In this document: in pieces, positions 26,399 through 36,256 of the stretch
How positions within the stretch are numbered: the stretch's first letter is position 1
How the letters are laid out: each line of letters starts with the position of its first letter
Assembly: GCF_020532605.1 (NCBI RefSeq)
Contig: NZ_JAJATW010000001.1
Location: forward strand, 62,001-126,000
Length of the DNA stretch: 64,000 nt
Reading direction: 5' to 3'
Origin: Marinomonas algarum
GTDB lineage: Bacteria; Pseudomonadota; Gammaproteobacteria; Pseudomonadales; Marinomonadaceae
Notes under the pieces: model-generated
Databases searched by the model: none
Told to the model about the DNA's origin: nothing
The model's input: the letters and a program-made list of their open reading frames with translations, nothing else
Made by a program: the position numbers and the translations under genes

Positions 26399-27865
26399 TT
26401 ACCAGTAACCCAATACCTTCCACCAAAGGCCACCGACCACACCCCAGACGGTAAGGTTGACGAGACTCATCACAAAACCCATCAACCACCAATTTTCCAT
26501 GGATACATAACCCGAACCAAAAATAATCGGTGATGTACCGGTCGCATAATGTGTTAGTGACATCATAAGTGAAGACGCCCCCGCCAATAGAAGCCCAAGG
26601 TATAAAGGAGGAGCACCTAACGCCAAACCAGCAGCATAGAAAGCGGCAAACATAGCGGTAATGTGTGCGGTTGTACTGGCAAAGAAATAGTGAGCATAAA
26701 AATACACTGCAACAAGAATCACCACAGACACGGCCCAGTCGAAACCAAGATGCTCTATATTGGTTTCAACTACGTTAGAGAACCACTGCACTAAACCCAG
26801 TTTATTCAGGAAAGTCGCCATCATCACCAGAGCAGAGAACCACACGACTGTATCCCAAGCAGACTTCTCTTTTAGTACGTCATCCCAGCTAAGAACGCCC
26901 GTCACCAATAAGACGGAAAGACCTAAGAAAGCAACAGCCGTTGTGTTAACAGCGAAATCAGAACCGAACAAGGCAGCTGGTAATCCCGCCCACAACACAA
27001 GTAACATAGCAAACACCGCCACCATGACTTTTTCGCCATAAGACATCGCCCCCATTTCAGCCAACTTAGACTGAGCGTAGGTCCGTGCATCCGGTGTACT
27101 TTTTATCTCAGGCGGGTAAATGGCATAAACCACCAATGGAACCAGTGCAATACACACCAAGCCTGGCAAAAGTGCAGCAAGCGCCCATGTCCCCCAAGTG
27201 ATACTGATATCAGCACCTGTTGCGTCAGCGATTAACTTCACAATAAGCGGGTTAGGAGCAGTCGCAGTAATAAACATGGCGGATGTGATGGGGTTAATAT
27301 GATAATTGACTAACGCCAGATAATGGCCGATTTTACGAGACGTTCCCTCTTCTGGAGAAGAACCAAAACTCGCCGCTATGGATTTCATAATGGGATGAAT
27401 AATACCGCCACCACGCGCCGTATTACTTGGCGTCACCGGTGCAATGACCAGCTCGGAAATGGCTAAAGCGTAGCCGATGCCAATGGTTTTTTTACCGAAT
27501 AAAGAAATAAAATAATAACCAATGCGGTTTCCTAACCCGGTTTTTGCCAAGCCTCGGGAAATAATAATGGCAATACCAATCAACCAAATCAGTGAATTAG
27601 AAAAACCACTCAATGCATCTTTAATGGCACCAGAGGGTGAATCATTGGTCACACCGGTTAATGCAACCAGTGTAATAGCCAAGATAGCGATCGCCCCAAT
27701 AGGCATAGCCTTACCAATAATGGCAACCACCGTACCCACAAACAAGGCTAACAAGTGCCAAGCATTGGTTGATACCCCATCAGGGACAGGCACCACAAAC
27801 CAAATACACAGTGCAATTAGCACAGCAAATAACCCAGGTAAAACTCGAACACTTGTTGTTGTCAT
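26399..27865 (-). CDS. DASS-family (SLC13) anion/dicarboxylate symporter
   Basis: 488 residues with about 12 hydrophobic segments. The family's two substrate motifs are visible as VTPSNTARGGG in the first half and ATGTSPIIFGSGY in the second. It is most like CitT/YbhI and chloroplast 2-oxoglutarate/malate translocators, so a di- or tricarboxylate substrate is likely. The exact substrate and whether it uses sodium or antiport cannot be told from sequence. Confidence 0.88.
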   Translation of the reverse strand: MTTTSVRVLPGLFAVLIALCIWFVVPVPDGVSTNAWHLLALFVGTVVAIIGKAMPIGAIAILAITLVALTGVTNDSPSGAIKDALSGFSNSLIWLIGIAIIISRGLAKTGLGNRIGYYFISLFGKKTIGIGYALAISELVIAPVTPSNTARGGGIIHPIMKSIAASFGSSPEEGTSRKIGHYLALVNYHINPITSAMFITATAPNPLIVKLIADATGADISITWGTWALAALLPGLVCIALVPLVVYAIYPPEIKSTPDARTYAQSKLAEMGAMSYGEKVMVAVFAMLLVLWAGLPAALFGSDFAVNTTAVAFLGLSVLLVTGVLSWDDVLKEKSAWDTVVWFSALVMMATFLNKLGLVQWFSNVVETNIEHLGFDWAVSVVILVAVYFYAHYFFASTTAHITAMFAAFYAAGLALGAPPLYLGLLLAGASSLMMSLTHYATGTSPIIFGSGYVSMENWWLMGFVMSLVNLTVWGVVGGLWWKVLGYW

Positions 27866-27986
27866 TAGGCAATCCTAAACTTGTCTCACATCCCCTAACA
27901 TCCTAAGGGGCACTTCTTTGTATGATAGTGGATTAAAAACATAGAAGTGATGACATATATCATATAAGGGAAAATAGATGTTAAGC

Positions 27987-28016
27987 AAAAAAAACGACCC
28001 ATCGAAATGCGTCGTT
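27987..28016 (-). terminator. Terminator after rluC
   Basis: On the minus strand AACGAC pairs with GTCGTT; an inner CAT/ATG stem closes a TTCG loop, and a run of T follows. It starts 62 bases after the rluC stop. Confidence 0.75.
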
Positions 28017-28078
28017 CTTTTATATCCAAGCGTACAACTAGCCATCATGACCAGTAGCTATCTTCTTAACAACACCCT

Positions 28079-29053
28079 CTAATAAGTGCTCACAAGAGTC
28101 TGGTTCATCAAATCTTGCCACTCTTTATCAAGCGGAGCCTCAAACAACATTCTTTCACCTTTTAACATAATATCCAGGCGTGTCGCATGTAAGCACAACC
28201 GTTTAAAACCAAGCGCTTTGGTTACTTTTAAAGACTCAGCCGTGGCGTATTTTTCGTCACCAACAATCGGATAACCCGCATACTGCGCATGAACTCGAAT
28301 CTGATGCGTTCTCCCGGTCACCGGTTCACACTCAACTAAGCTATAACCCTCAAATTGACGAGCCAATTTAAATCGAGTCAGGCTTTCTTTGCCATCCGTA
28401 TGAACCTTCACCACGCGCTCGCCCGACTTTAACTCATTTTTTAGTAGCGGTGCGTTTACCTGTAACTTGCGCTTCGGCCAGCTACCATAGACCAGTGCTA
28501 AATACGTTTTCTGCACGCCCTCTTTTTCCCTAAGCGCAGTATGTAACTCTTTTAAAACGGATCGCTTCTTCGCGACCATAATAAGCCCTGACGTATCACG
28601 ATCAAGACGATGAACCAACTCAATAAACTTTTCCTGTGGACGCATCTGACGAATCACTTCCACCAACCCAAAACTTAAACCACTGCCACCATGGACGGCC
28701 AACCCTGATGGTTTATTAATAACGATCAAGCCTTTGCCTTCGTAAACAATGCGCGCTTCAATATCGCTTTTTAGACGATCCGACAACAATGGCTTCTCCG
28801 TTTCAGGAGCCACCATAATGGGCGCAATTCGAACGATGTCGTCGTTTTGCAGACGATAATCTGGCTTGGTGCGTTTTTTATTGACTCGAATTTCGCCTTT
28901 TCGCAACAGATTGTAAAGCTTGCCTTTAGGGACACCTTTTAACAAGGTCACAAGGAAATTATCAATCCGTTGACCCGCATGATTATCATCGATGGTAACG
29001 TAACGAACCGCAGGTCTGTCTGCCGTATTTTGTTCAGAATCCGAGTTAAGCAA
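28079..29053 (-). CDS. rluC: 23S rRNA pseudouridine synthase RluC
   Basis: 324 residues from TTG 29053, preceded by AAAGGA nine bases upstream; no in-frame ATG lies close, and a longer reading from 29173 would add 40 residues unlike the family. RluC modifies positions 955, 2504 and 2580 of 23S rRNA. An N-terminal S4 RNA-binding domain (AGQRIDNFL to DDIVRI) precedes the catalytic domain with the Asp in VHRLDRDTSGLI. It is divergent from rne, as in many gammaproteobacteria. Confidence 0.92.
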   Translation of the reverse strand: MLNSDSEQNTADRPAVRYVTIDDNHAGQRIDNFLVTLLKGVPKGKLYNLLRKGEIRVNKKRTKPDYRLQNDDIVRIAPIMVAPETEKPLLSDRLKSDIEARIVYEGKGLIVINKPSGLAVHGGSGLSFGLVEVIRQMRPQEKFIELVHRLDRDTSGLIMVAKKRSVLKELHTALREKEGVQKTYLALVYGSWPKRKLQVNAPLLKNELKSGERVVKVHTDGKESLTRFKLARQFEGYSLVECEPVTGRTHQIRVHAQYAGYPIVGDEKYATAESLKVTKALGFKRLCLHATRLDIMLKGERMLFEAPLDKEWQDLMNQTLVSTY

Positions 29054-29510
29054 AGATTGGTTTCCTTTATAATTGAAGCACTTAGTTTTTACTGTTATAT
29101 TCACATCCGCAGAGGTTAAGAGGCAACAGAACACCTCGAAGATAAGATGCTTAAAATAAATGACCTTAACCAAAGCGACACTTTGGTTCCTATCTTACCT
29201 CTGTAACAGTTAATCTTAAATAATAAACCGCATGATTCGGAAAAATCCGCTTCAGTGGAAGGCACTCTCATTATATTGCTCGACCGCGCGTTCGCGTTGT
29301 TTCGTATAAAAAGCAAGAACGAGACCGGTTAAAAGAGACTATTTGGTATTAAACACGGCAGCGACCGCATAAAAGCGTTTAACATAAACGAAACGTGTAC
29401 TCCTCTCGTCAGAAAAGACTGAATGACTTACTCTAAGCTGAGTCAGATTTATTAATGGTACCTCTCACTGTTGTGACTTTCCGCGTCAGCCAACAGAGTT
29501 CACATATAAA
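29054..29510 (+). promoter_or_regulatory. rluC/rne intergenic region with presumed long rne leader
   Basis: About 457 bases without a gene. RNase E messages in gammaproteobacteria normally carry a long 5' untranslated leader through which the enzyme controls its own level, and the distance here fits that. A TATATT element near 29274 and a GC-rich patch CGACCGCGCGTTCGCG follow each other, but I could not fix the promoter or fold the leader by eye. Confidence 0.4.
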
Positions 29511-32500
29511 ATGATTAGAATGCTTATTAATGCAACTCAACAAGAAGAGTTGCGCGTTGCCCTTGTAGATGGACAGCGTTTATACGACCTTGATATAGAA
29601 TCCGGTTCACGCGAACAAAAGAAGTCAAACATTTACAAAGGCCGTATCACTCGCATTGAGCCGAGTCTAGAAGCGGCATTTGTTGATTTCGGTGCAGATC
29701 GCCACGGTTTCCTACCTCTTAAAGAAATTTCTAAAACCTACTTCTCCAAAAAATCCAACCACGAAGGCCGCGTTAACATCAAAGATGTTTTAAGCGAAGG
29801 TCAAGAAGTGATTGTTCAAGTAGACAAAGAAGAGCGTGGCAATAAGGGCGCCGCACTCACAACGTTTGTCAGCTTGGCGGGTCGTTACTTGGTACTGATG
29901 CCAAACAACCCACGCGCAGGCGGTATTTCTCGACGTATCGATGGCGACGACAGATCACAGTTAAAAGAAGCCATGTCAGGTCTTAACACACCCGAAAATG
30001 GCGGCCTTATTGTTCGTACTGCAGGTGTGGGTCGTTCTACTGAAGAGCTTCAGTGGGATTTGGATTACCTAGATACACTGTGGAACTCCATCACCAAAGC
30101 CGCTTCTGAAAAGCCAGCGCCTTTTTTGATTTACCAAGAGAGTAACATTGTTATTCGTGCCATTCGCGACTACTTGCGCGAAGACATTGGTGAAGTGCTA
30201 ATCGATGAAAAAGGTGCTTACCAAGATGCAATTAACTTTGTTATGCAGGTCATGCCGCATTTCAAATCTCGCATCAAAATGTACACAGACACTACACCTC
30301 TTTTCAATCGCTTCCAAATTGAAAGCCAAATCGAGACGGCTTTCCAACGTGAAGTACGCCTTCCTTCTGGTGGCTCTATTGTTATTGACCCAACCGAAGC
30401 GCTTGTATCGATCGATATCAACTCCGCTCGTGCAACGAAAGGCGGTGACATCGAAGAAACCGCTCTACAAACCAACGTAGAAGCGGCAGACGAAATTGCG
30501 CGTCAATTGCGTCTTCGTGATATTGGTGGCTTGGTTGTTATTGACTTTATAGATATGACACCGGTTCGCAATCAAAAAGAAGTCGAAAACCGCATGAAAA
30601 ATGCCCTAGAAGCCGATCGCGCACGCGTTCAGCTAGGTCGTATTTCACGCTTTGGCTTGTTGGAAATGTCCCGTCAGCGTCTGCGCCCTTCTCTTGGTGA
30701 AACCAGCGGTATCGTCTGTCCACGCTGTAATGGGCAAGGCTTTATTCGCGATGTAGAATCGCTTGCATTGTCCGTTTTACGCTTGATCGAAGAAGAATGC
30801 TCAAAAGAGCGCACCGCACAAATTCGTGCTGTTTTGCCCGTTTCCGTGGCGACCTTCTTGCTTAACGAGAAACGCACAAACATTGCGAAGATTGAAAAAC
30901 GCAACAATGTACACATCATTCTTGTGCCAAACCCTCACATGGAAACACCACATTTTGAAGTGGAACGTATCCGTGATGACAGCACTGTCGTAACGCAAAA
31001 CGAAAACAGCTACTCTTTGGTTGATACACCTGAGCAGCCGCCTTACGAACCACGTAAAGCCAGTGAAAATGTTCGTCCTCAAGCCGCGGTGACCAGTATC
31101 CCACCTAAAGCGCCAGCACCAGAACAAGTAGCGGCATCAACACCTGAACCAAAGACGGCGCCTAAAGCCGCTGAAGAGGCACCCAGTAAGCCTGGCTTAT
31201 TTAAACGCATCATCAATGCTCTGTTTGGCGAACCACAAGCACCGGCTAAAGAAGAGAAACCGGCCGCACCTGCACCGAAGTCCGCTCCGAAAAAAGAGCG
31301 CGATGAGGCCAGCAAGCCTAACAACCGCAACAATAAAACGAAACGTACCGTTAAGCATCAAAATGCTGACAAAGACGACAACAACGCAGAGAAAAACCGC
31401 TCAACGCGTCAGTCCCGTCGTGAGCAAGCGGAAGCAAATGGCAAAGGCGGAAACACCAACAACAATCGTCGCAATAACAAACGTGTCAATAAAAATGATC
31501 AACAGGATGCACGCCCTGAGAAGCAAGAAGCCGCTGTAAAAGCCGCACCTCGCCAACCTCAGAAAGAAGTCCCTGAAGTGAAAGAGCGTAAACGTGACCG
31601 TAACGACAATCGTCGTCGTAGCGGTAAGTTAAAAGACGAAGCTCTTGAAGCGACCAAATTACAAGAGCAAGAAGCAGTCGCACAGGAAGTAGCTGAGCAA
31701 GCAGCTCAATCTTCGACAAACAGTGATAACGGTGAAGAACCGCAACGTCGCTCTCGTCGCTCTCGTCGCTCGCGTCGTCCTCAAAAAGAGGAAAACAACG
31801 CACAACAAGAAACACAAGAAAACGATCAGCAAGACGTAAAAACAGATGCAGCGGAATCTGCCCCTATTCAGCCAGAGAAAAAGGCGTCTGAGAAAAAAGT
31901 AGAGCCTTCTGCTGAAGTGGCTGCTGAGACAAAAGCTGTTTCGCAAGATACGCCTGAAGAAGCTTCTAAAGCCGAAAGCATTTCCGAAACAACAACGAAA
32001 GAATCAGCAGAAGCCAAAACAGATGATCAACCGGCTGACGCTATTCAAGAATCTGTAAAAGACGTTAAAGCAGATCAGGCAAGCCCTGAAGCAGAAACGA
32101 AAAAAGCAGAAGCACCAGAGGCTGTCACCGAGGAAGCCGCTGATAAAGCGACTCAAACGAAAGCTGCTGAAACAAAAGCGGAAGCGCCTAACGAAACGAC
32201 TGAAGTGACACCTAAAGTTGAATCTGCTCCATCTGCTCAAAAGGCAACTTCTGAGCCATCGACTGATGTTGATGTTCAGGTTGATGCATCTGAGGAAGTA
32301 AAAGTCGAGGCACAAACAGCAGATACCGACTCTGAGCCTAAGCAAGTCGAATCTCAGCCGGTGACTACTGTTGCTGAAACCCCTGTTGTTGAAGACACTG
32401 TTAAGGAAGATGTTGAAGCAAAAGCGGTTAAAACAGAGCCTGCTGACGTTACTGAGCAGACTGAAGAGAAAGCAGAGCCTAAAGCGACCGTTGAGACAAA

Positions 32501-32801
32501 AGACACAACGGAAGCGCCTGCTAAAGACACGCAATCTCAAGCAACGTCTCGAACGCGTAAACCTCGTCGTGGTCGTGGTAAACCGGCCGTAACGGCACCG
32601 ACTGAAGTCAAAGCACCTGTTGAATTGCCTGCGGCTATTTTGGCTCAGCAAGAAAAAATGCGCCAAGAACAAGCAGAAAAACGCAACAATGCTTCCTCAC
32701 GTCGTCGCGCTTCTGCAGGTCGAGTTAAAAATGACCCAAGGTTGGCACTGGATAAAAATAAAACAGCAGAGTCTAGTTCGACTGATCCGTCAGCAGAATA
32801 A
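29511..32801 (+). CDS. rne: Ribonuclease E
   Basis: 1096 residues. The catalytic half closely follows E. coli RNase E: N-terminal [22 protein letters not shown]1 domain, the metal-binding Asp residues D302 ([11 protein letters not shown]) and D345 (VVIDFIDM), and zinc-link cysteines C403 and C406 in CPRCNGQG. It makes the main endonucleolytic cuts in mRNA decay and rRNA/tRNA processing and scaffolds the degradosome. Residues from about 510 are low-complexity: basic Arg-rich stretches ([11 protein letters not shown]), then a long Glu/Ala/Lys/Thr-rich acidic region, ending with an Arg-rich patch and NDPRLAL. The helicase and enolase sites of E. coli are not recognisable. Confidence 0.96.
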   Translation: MIRMLINATQQEELRVALVDGQRLYDLDIESGSREQKKSNIYKGRITRIEPSLEAAFVDFGADRHGFLPLKEISKTYFSKKSNHEGRVNIKDVLSEGQEVIVQVDKEERGNKGAALTTFVSLAGRYLVLMPNNPRAGGISRRIDGDDRSQLKEAMSGLNTPENGGLIVRTAGVGRSTEELQWDLDYLDTLWNSITKAASEKPAPFLIYQESNIVIRAIRDYLREDIGEVLIDEKGAYQDAINFVMQVMPHFKSRIKMYTDTTPLFNRFQIESQIETAFQREVRLPSGGSIVIDPTEALVSIDINSARATKGGDIEETALQTNVEAADEIARQLRLRDIGGLVVIDFIDMTPVRNQKEVENRMKNALEADRARVQLGRISRFGLLEMSRQRLRPSLGETSGIVCPRCNGQGFIRDVESLALSVLRLIEEECSKERTAQIRAVLPVSVATFLLNEKRTNIAKIEKRNNVHIILVPNPHMETPHFEVERIRDDSTVVTQNENSYSLVDTPEQPPYEPRKASENVRPQAAVTSIPPKAPAPEQVAASTPEPKTAPKAAEEAPSKPGLFKRIINALFGEPQAPAKEEKPAAPAPKSAPKKERDEASKPNNRNNKTKRTVKHQNADKDDNNAEKNRSTRQSRREQAEANGKGGNTNNNRRNNKRVNKNDQQDARPEKQEAAVKAAPRQPQKEVPEVKERKRDRNDNRRRSGKLKDEALEATKLQEQEAVAQEVAEQAAQSSTNSDNGEEPQRRSRRSRRSRRPQKEENNAQQETQENDQQDVKTDAAESAPIQPEKKASEKKVEPSAEVAAETKAVSQDTPEEASKAESISETTTKESAEAKTDDQPADAIQESVKDVKADQASPEAETKKAEAPEAVTEEAADKATQTKAAETKAEAPNETTEVTPKVESAPSAQKATSEPSTDVDVQVDASEEVKVEAQTADTDSEPKQVESQPVTTVAETPVVEDTVKEDVEAKAVKTEPADVTEQTEEKAEPKATVETKDTTEAPAKDTQSQATSRTRKPRRGRGKPAVTAPTEVKAPVELPAAILAQQEKMRQEQAEKRNNASSRRRASAGRVKNDPRLALDKNKTAESSSTDPSAE

Positions 32802-32827
32802 ATCTCTTCGATTGTTTTAAGTACCAC

Positions 32828-32854
32828 AAAGAGCCCGCACTATGCGGGCTCTTT
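32828..32854 (+). terminator. Terminator after rne
   Basis: AAAGAGCCCGCA pairs perfectly with TGCGGGCTCTTT around CTA, 26 bases past the stop codon. Confidence 0.88.
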
Positions 32855-32914
32855 TGCAAAAAAAAGTCATGTCATACACGGGTATCAGCATCAATAAAGT
32901 ACAGGTAAAACACA

Positions 32915-34567
32915 ATGATTATTGATTTTTCACGCTTTAAAGATTGGACATTGTCTGGCGATCTTTTCGGGGGCGCCACAACGGCTATTGTGTCGCTTCC
33001 TTTGGCTCTGGCCTTTGGCGTGGCCTCAGGTGCAGGGGCGGAAGCTGGACTGTGGGGCGCCATTCTTGTCGGCTTTTTCGCCGCCCTCTTCGGCGGTTCC
33101 ACGAGCTTAATTTCAGAACCCACCGGCCCTATGACGGTGATTATGACCGCCGTATTAACCAGTATGATGGCCAGTAGCCCGGAAGGTGGCGTGGCGATGG
33201 CGTTTACTGTGGTCATGATTGCGGGCGTCTTTCAGATGACGCTAGGCTATCTGAAACTAGGTAAATACATCACCCTAATGCCTTACAGCGTCATCTCTGG
33301 CTTTATGTCAGGTATTGGGGTGATTCTAATCATTTTACAGATTGCCCCTTTTTTAGGTCACGCTTCCCCTTCTGGCGGCGTTATGGGTACATTAAGCGCA
33401 CTTCCTAACCTGATTGTGAACTTAAAAGTATCTGAACTCTTTCTCGGCTTGTTAACACTAGGCGTTTTGTTTTACATGCCAAAACATTGGCGTCGCTTCG
33501 TGCCACCCCAGTTGGTTGCACTGGTTGCTATCACCCTGGTGTCTATTCTGTTGTTCAACGACGCAGATGTGCGTCGAATTGGTGTAGTACCGTCAGGCTT
33601 GCCTTCAATACACTGGCCGCATTTTGAAATGGATGTGCTCGTTGAAATGATCATTAATGGCTTGGTGTTAGGAACACTTGGTTGCATTGATACTCTGTTA
33701 ACGGCGGTCATTGCTGACAGCTTAACCCGTAAAGAACACGACTCAAACCGAGAGTTGATGGGGCAAGGGGCCGCTAATTTGCTTTCGGGCCTGCTCGGTG
33801 GCTTACCAGGGGCTGGCGCAACAATGGGTACCGTAGTCAACGTCCAATCAGGCGGAAAGTCCCCTCTTGCTGGCGTCACTCGTGCACTGATTTTATTGAT
33901 TGTCGTCCTCGGAGCATCGCAGCTAATCAGCCCTATTCCGATGGCTGTCTTAGCCGGTATTGCCCTGTATGTTGGGATCAATATCTTAGATTGGAGCTTT
34001 TTAAAACGCGCCCACAAAATTGCCCTTTCTCCCACCATTATTATGTATGGCGTAATGACCTTGACGGTCTTTGTTGATTTGATGGTCGCCGTCGGTATTG
34101 GTGTTTTCATTGCCAATATTATGACCATTGAAAAACTCAGTCGCTTGCAATCCGGTAATGTCAAAGCCATCAGTGATGCCGATGATGATATATCTCTCAC
34201 CGATGAAGAAAGAGCGTTGCTTGATCAAGCAGAGGGCAAGGTGCTGCTGTTTTATTTGTCTGGCCCTATGATTTTTGGTGCCAGTAAAGCCATCGCCAAA
34301 CACCATAACCGCATACATAACTACAAGGCGGTGGTATTGGACCTTAGCGCGGTCCCCATGATGGATTTAACCATCAGTTTGGCGTTGGAAAACGCCATCA
34401 AAGACGCCATAGAAGCAAAGTGTGATGTGTATATCTTCAGTCCAAATGGACAAACAACAGAACGTCTGGAAAAATTGGGCGTGTTAAAACGTCTGCCGCA
34501 CAATGCATTTTGTGACTCACGAAAAACCGCCCTAGAAGAAGCGGTGAAACATCTCCAAAGTCTTTAA
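32915..34567 (+). CDS. SulP-family inorganic anion transporter with STAS domain
   Basis: 550 residues. About 11-12 hydrophobic segments (roughly 15-410), including the family-typical LPLALAFGVASGAG and ISEPTGPM, are followed by a cytoplasmic STAS domain (about 435-545, VVLDLSAVPMMDLT). SulP members carry sulfate, bicarbonate or other anions. The short N-terminus and overall form resemble bacterial bicarbonate- or sulfate-type SulP proteins, but substrate cannot be assigned. It stands alone between two terminators. Confidence 0.88.
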   Translation: MIIDFSRFKDWTLSGDLFGGATTAIVSLPLALAFGVASGAGAEAGLWGAILVGFFAALFGGSTSLISEPTGPMTVIMTAVLTSMMASSPEGGVAMAFTVVMIAGVFQMTLGYLKLGKYITLMPYSVISGFMSGIGVILIILQIAPFLGHASPSGGVMGTLSALPNLIVNLKVSELFLGLLTLGVLFYMPKHWRRFVPPQLVALVAITLVSILLFNDADVRRIGVVPSGLPSIHWPHFEMDVLVEMIINGLVLGTLGCIDTLLTAVIADSLTRKEHDSNRELMGQGAANLLSGLLGGLPGAGATMGTVVNVQSGGKSPLAGVTRALILLIVVLGASQLISPIPMAVLAGIALYVGINILDWSFLKRAHKIALSPTIIMYGVMTLTVFVDLMVAVGIGVFIANIMTIEKLSRLQSGNVKAISDADDDISLTDEERALLDQAEGKVLLFYLSGPMIFGASKAIAKHHNRIHNYKAVVLDLSAVPMMDLTISLALENAIKDAIEAKCDVYIFSPNGQTTERLEKLGVLKRLPHNAFCDSRKTALEEAVKHLQSL

Positions 34568-34572
34568 TCAAA

Positions 34573-34610
34573 AAAACCAACACAAAGAAAAATTTCCTTG
34601 TGTTGGTTTT
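34573..34610. terminator. Bidirectional terminator between the SulP and FadL-type genes
   Basis: AAAACCAACACAA pairs with TTGTGTTGGTTTT around a twelve-base loop between convergent genes. Confidence 0.82.
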
Positions 34611-34649
34611 ATTGTGATTTTGGCTTGTTATGGTGACGTTTTACGTCAC

Positions 34650-35975
34650 TTAAAACGCCATGTTCATGGCAACGGAAATCACATTAGCTGAAGACTCATA
34701 ATCTGACTTCAAGGTACCGCGCGCACTGTCTTCTGGCAGATTGGTGCGATTAACAGACACATCGTCGATTTTCACATGCGTGAAGGCAACCGTTGCTGAC
34801 GTCATGTCGTTGAAGTCGTACGTTGCACCCACAGATAACCATTTGCGGTCACCATCTGGCGTACGTGCTGATCGGTACTCATCGGTTACAGGGGAACTGT
34901 CCATAGCAACACCTGAACGCAGCGTTAGTTTATCTGAGTAAACATAAGTTAAACCTGCGGAATACATCCACTGATCTTCAAAACCAAAGGTCAACACTGA
35001 GTTATCCTGTGTACTGTCAAAATCAATGTTCAAACCATCTAAAGAACTCCAGCCGGTTCTAATGGCTGATAAACCAAAAGTCAATTTATTGCTCAAATCA
35101 TGTTCTAAACTTAGCGTCATGACAGATGGCATAGTAACAGAGTCACTTAAGCTGGTATTCACTAGGTTAGGTCTACCGAAACTGGTCAATGCAGCATTTA
35201 AACCAGCAACGTCTGTGTAATTCACATCCCCTTCAAAATCATAATCCACTTCACTACGATAACCTAAACCGACGCGCGTGCCTTTCACAGGCTCAAGCAT
35301 GGCACCGAAGCTGTAACCCACTGCGGTATCGTCCGCTTCTATTCTGCCTATGCCTTCTCTGCCAGTAAACCCAACGGCTGACTCTAAAACGATTTCAGCT
35401 TTATGGACCTGCACACTGGCTCCCACAGAGGCCCAATCGTTGACTCTATGTGCCAGAGCAAAACTTAGCGCAATATCTTGTACAGCGGTTTCCGTAGCAT
35501 GAAAGCGCCCTGCCCAGTCTTGGTCATCATCTCCCGATAAGCCAAAAGGCACATTGAGAGAAATACCCGCTACAGTTTTATCCGATAATGGCTTAGCAAA
35601 ATAAAAGGATGGTACGAGAGTGTTGTTAACCGAATCACCAGAGACTTTGTTTCCTAGATCAACTGGACCATTTAGACCCTTTTGTGGAACATTTGGAGTT
35701 GCATCCGTTGCAGAATCCACCGTCACATCCATGCTGGGCATCACATAAGCGCCAGAAGCATAGAAGGTTGTCTGTTTTGCGTTGGTAAAAAGGGCGGGGT
35801 TCCAAAAGCTAAAAGAAATGTCAGATTTGGACGCGGCAGCGCCAGCCAGCGCGGTGCCAGAGGCCGTTGCACTGTGGTCGTTCAAAGCAAAACCCGCAGC
35901 GTATGCGGAAGACGCGGCTGCGACGGAAAGCGCAACAAGACTTGTTTTAAACAAGACAGCAGAAGATTTTTTCAT
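34650..35975 (-). CDS. FadL/TodX-family outer-membrane channel
   Basis: 441 residues with a signal peptide cleaved after SSAYA (about residue 26). The mature start AGFALNDHSATASGTALAGAA and the SFWNPAL segment are FadL-like: in that family the N-terminus plugs a 14-stranded barrel that passes hydrophobic compounds such as fatty acids or aromatics. The C-terminus ends in a Phe (SVAMNMAF), as outer-membrane barrels do. It lies upstream of nothing on its strand but 280 bases from the TRAP genes and the phenylacetate cluster, which may hint at aromatic uptake. Confidence 0.88.
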   Translation of the reverse strand: MKKSSAVLFKTSLVALSVAAASSAYAAGFALNDHSATASGTALAGAAASKSDISFSFWNPALFTNAKQTTFYASGAYVMPSMDVTVDSATDATPNVPQKGLNGPVDLGNKVSGDSVNNTLVPSFYFAKPLSDKTVAGISLNVPFGLSGDDDQDWAGRFHATETAVQDIALSFALAHRVNDWASVGASVQVHKAEIVLESAVGFTGREGIGRIEADDTAVGYSFGAMLEPVKGTRVGLGYRSEVDYDFEGDVNYTDVAGLNAALTSFGRPNLVNTSLSDSVTMPSVMTLSLEHDLSNKLTFGLSAIRTGWSSLDGLNIDFDSTQDNSVLTFGFEDQWMYSAGLTYVYSDKLTLRSGVAMDSSPVTDEYRSARTPDGDRKWLSVGATYDFNDMTSATVAFTHVKIDDVSVNRTNLPEDSARGTLKSDYESSANVISVAMNMAF

Positions 35976-36138
35976 AAATAAGCTCCGTTGTTATTTTTAT
36001 TGGGACTTTTATTGTGTGTTATTCAGTGCGCTACACACTTCTACAAGGAAGTATATGCTCTCGATATTACCAGTATGTATTTCTTAAGCAACCCATTATT
36101 CAAAATAATCCTCTGTGTTTAGAGCAATTTGCTAGAAC

Positions 36139-36168
36139 AAAAAAAGCACCAACCAAAATGATTGATGC
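36139..36168 (-). terminator. Terminator after the TRAP operon
   Basis: On the minus strand GCATCAATC pairs (with two G-U pairs in RNA) with GGTTGGTGC, followed by a run of T. It lies about 90 bases after the dctM-type stop codon. Confidence 0.65.
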
Positions 36169-36256
36169 CTTTTTATAGAAAACGGATACATTTTTCTCTA
36201 TGCAGCCATATTAAAACCCTATACGGCGATATAAAAAGAGCCGCAACATACTGTCA

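Noticed and set aside
32004-32672. 222-codon open frame antisense to the RNase E tail
   Set aside because: It mirrors the low-complexity Glu/Ala/Lys region of rne, giving a Phe/Arg/Cys-rich translation with no family or ribosome-binding site.
33472-34200. 242-codon frame antisense to the SulP gene
   Set aside because: It lies wholly opposite a well-supported transporter gene, with no recognisable domain.
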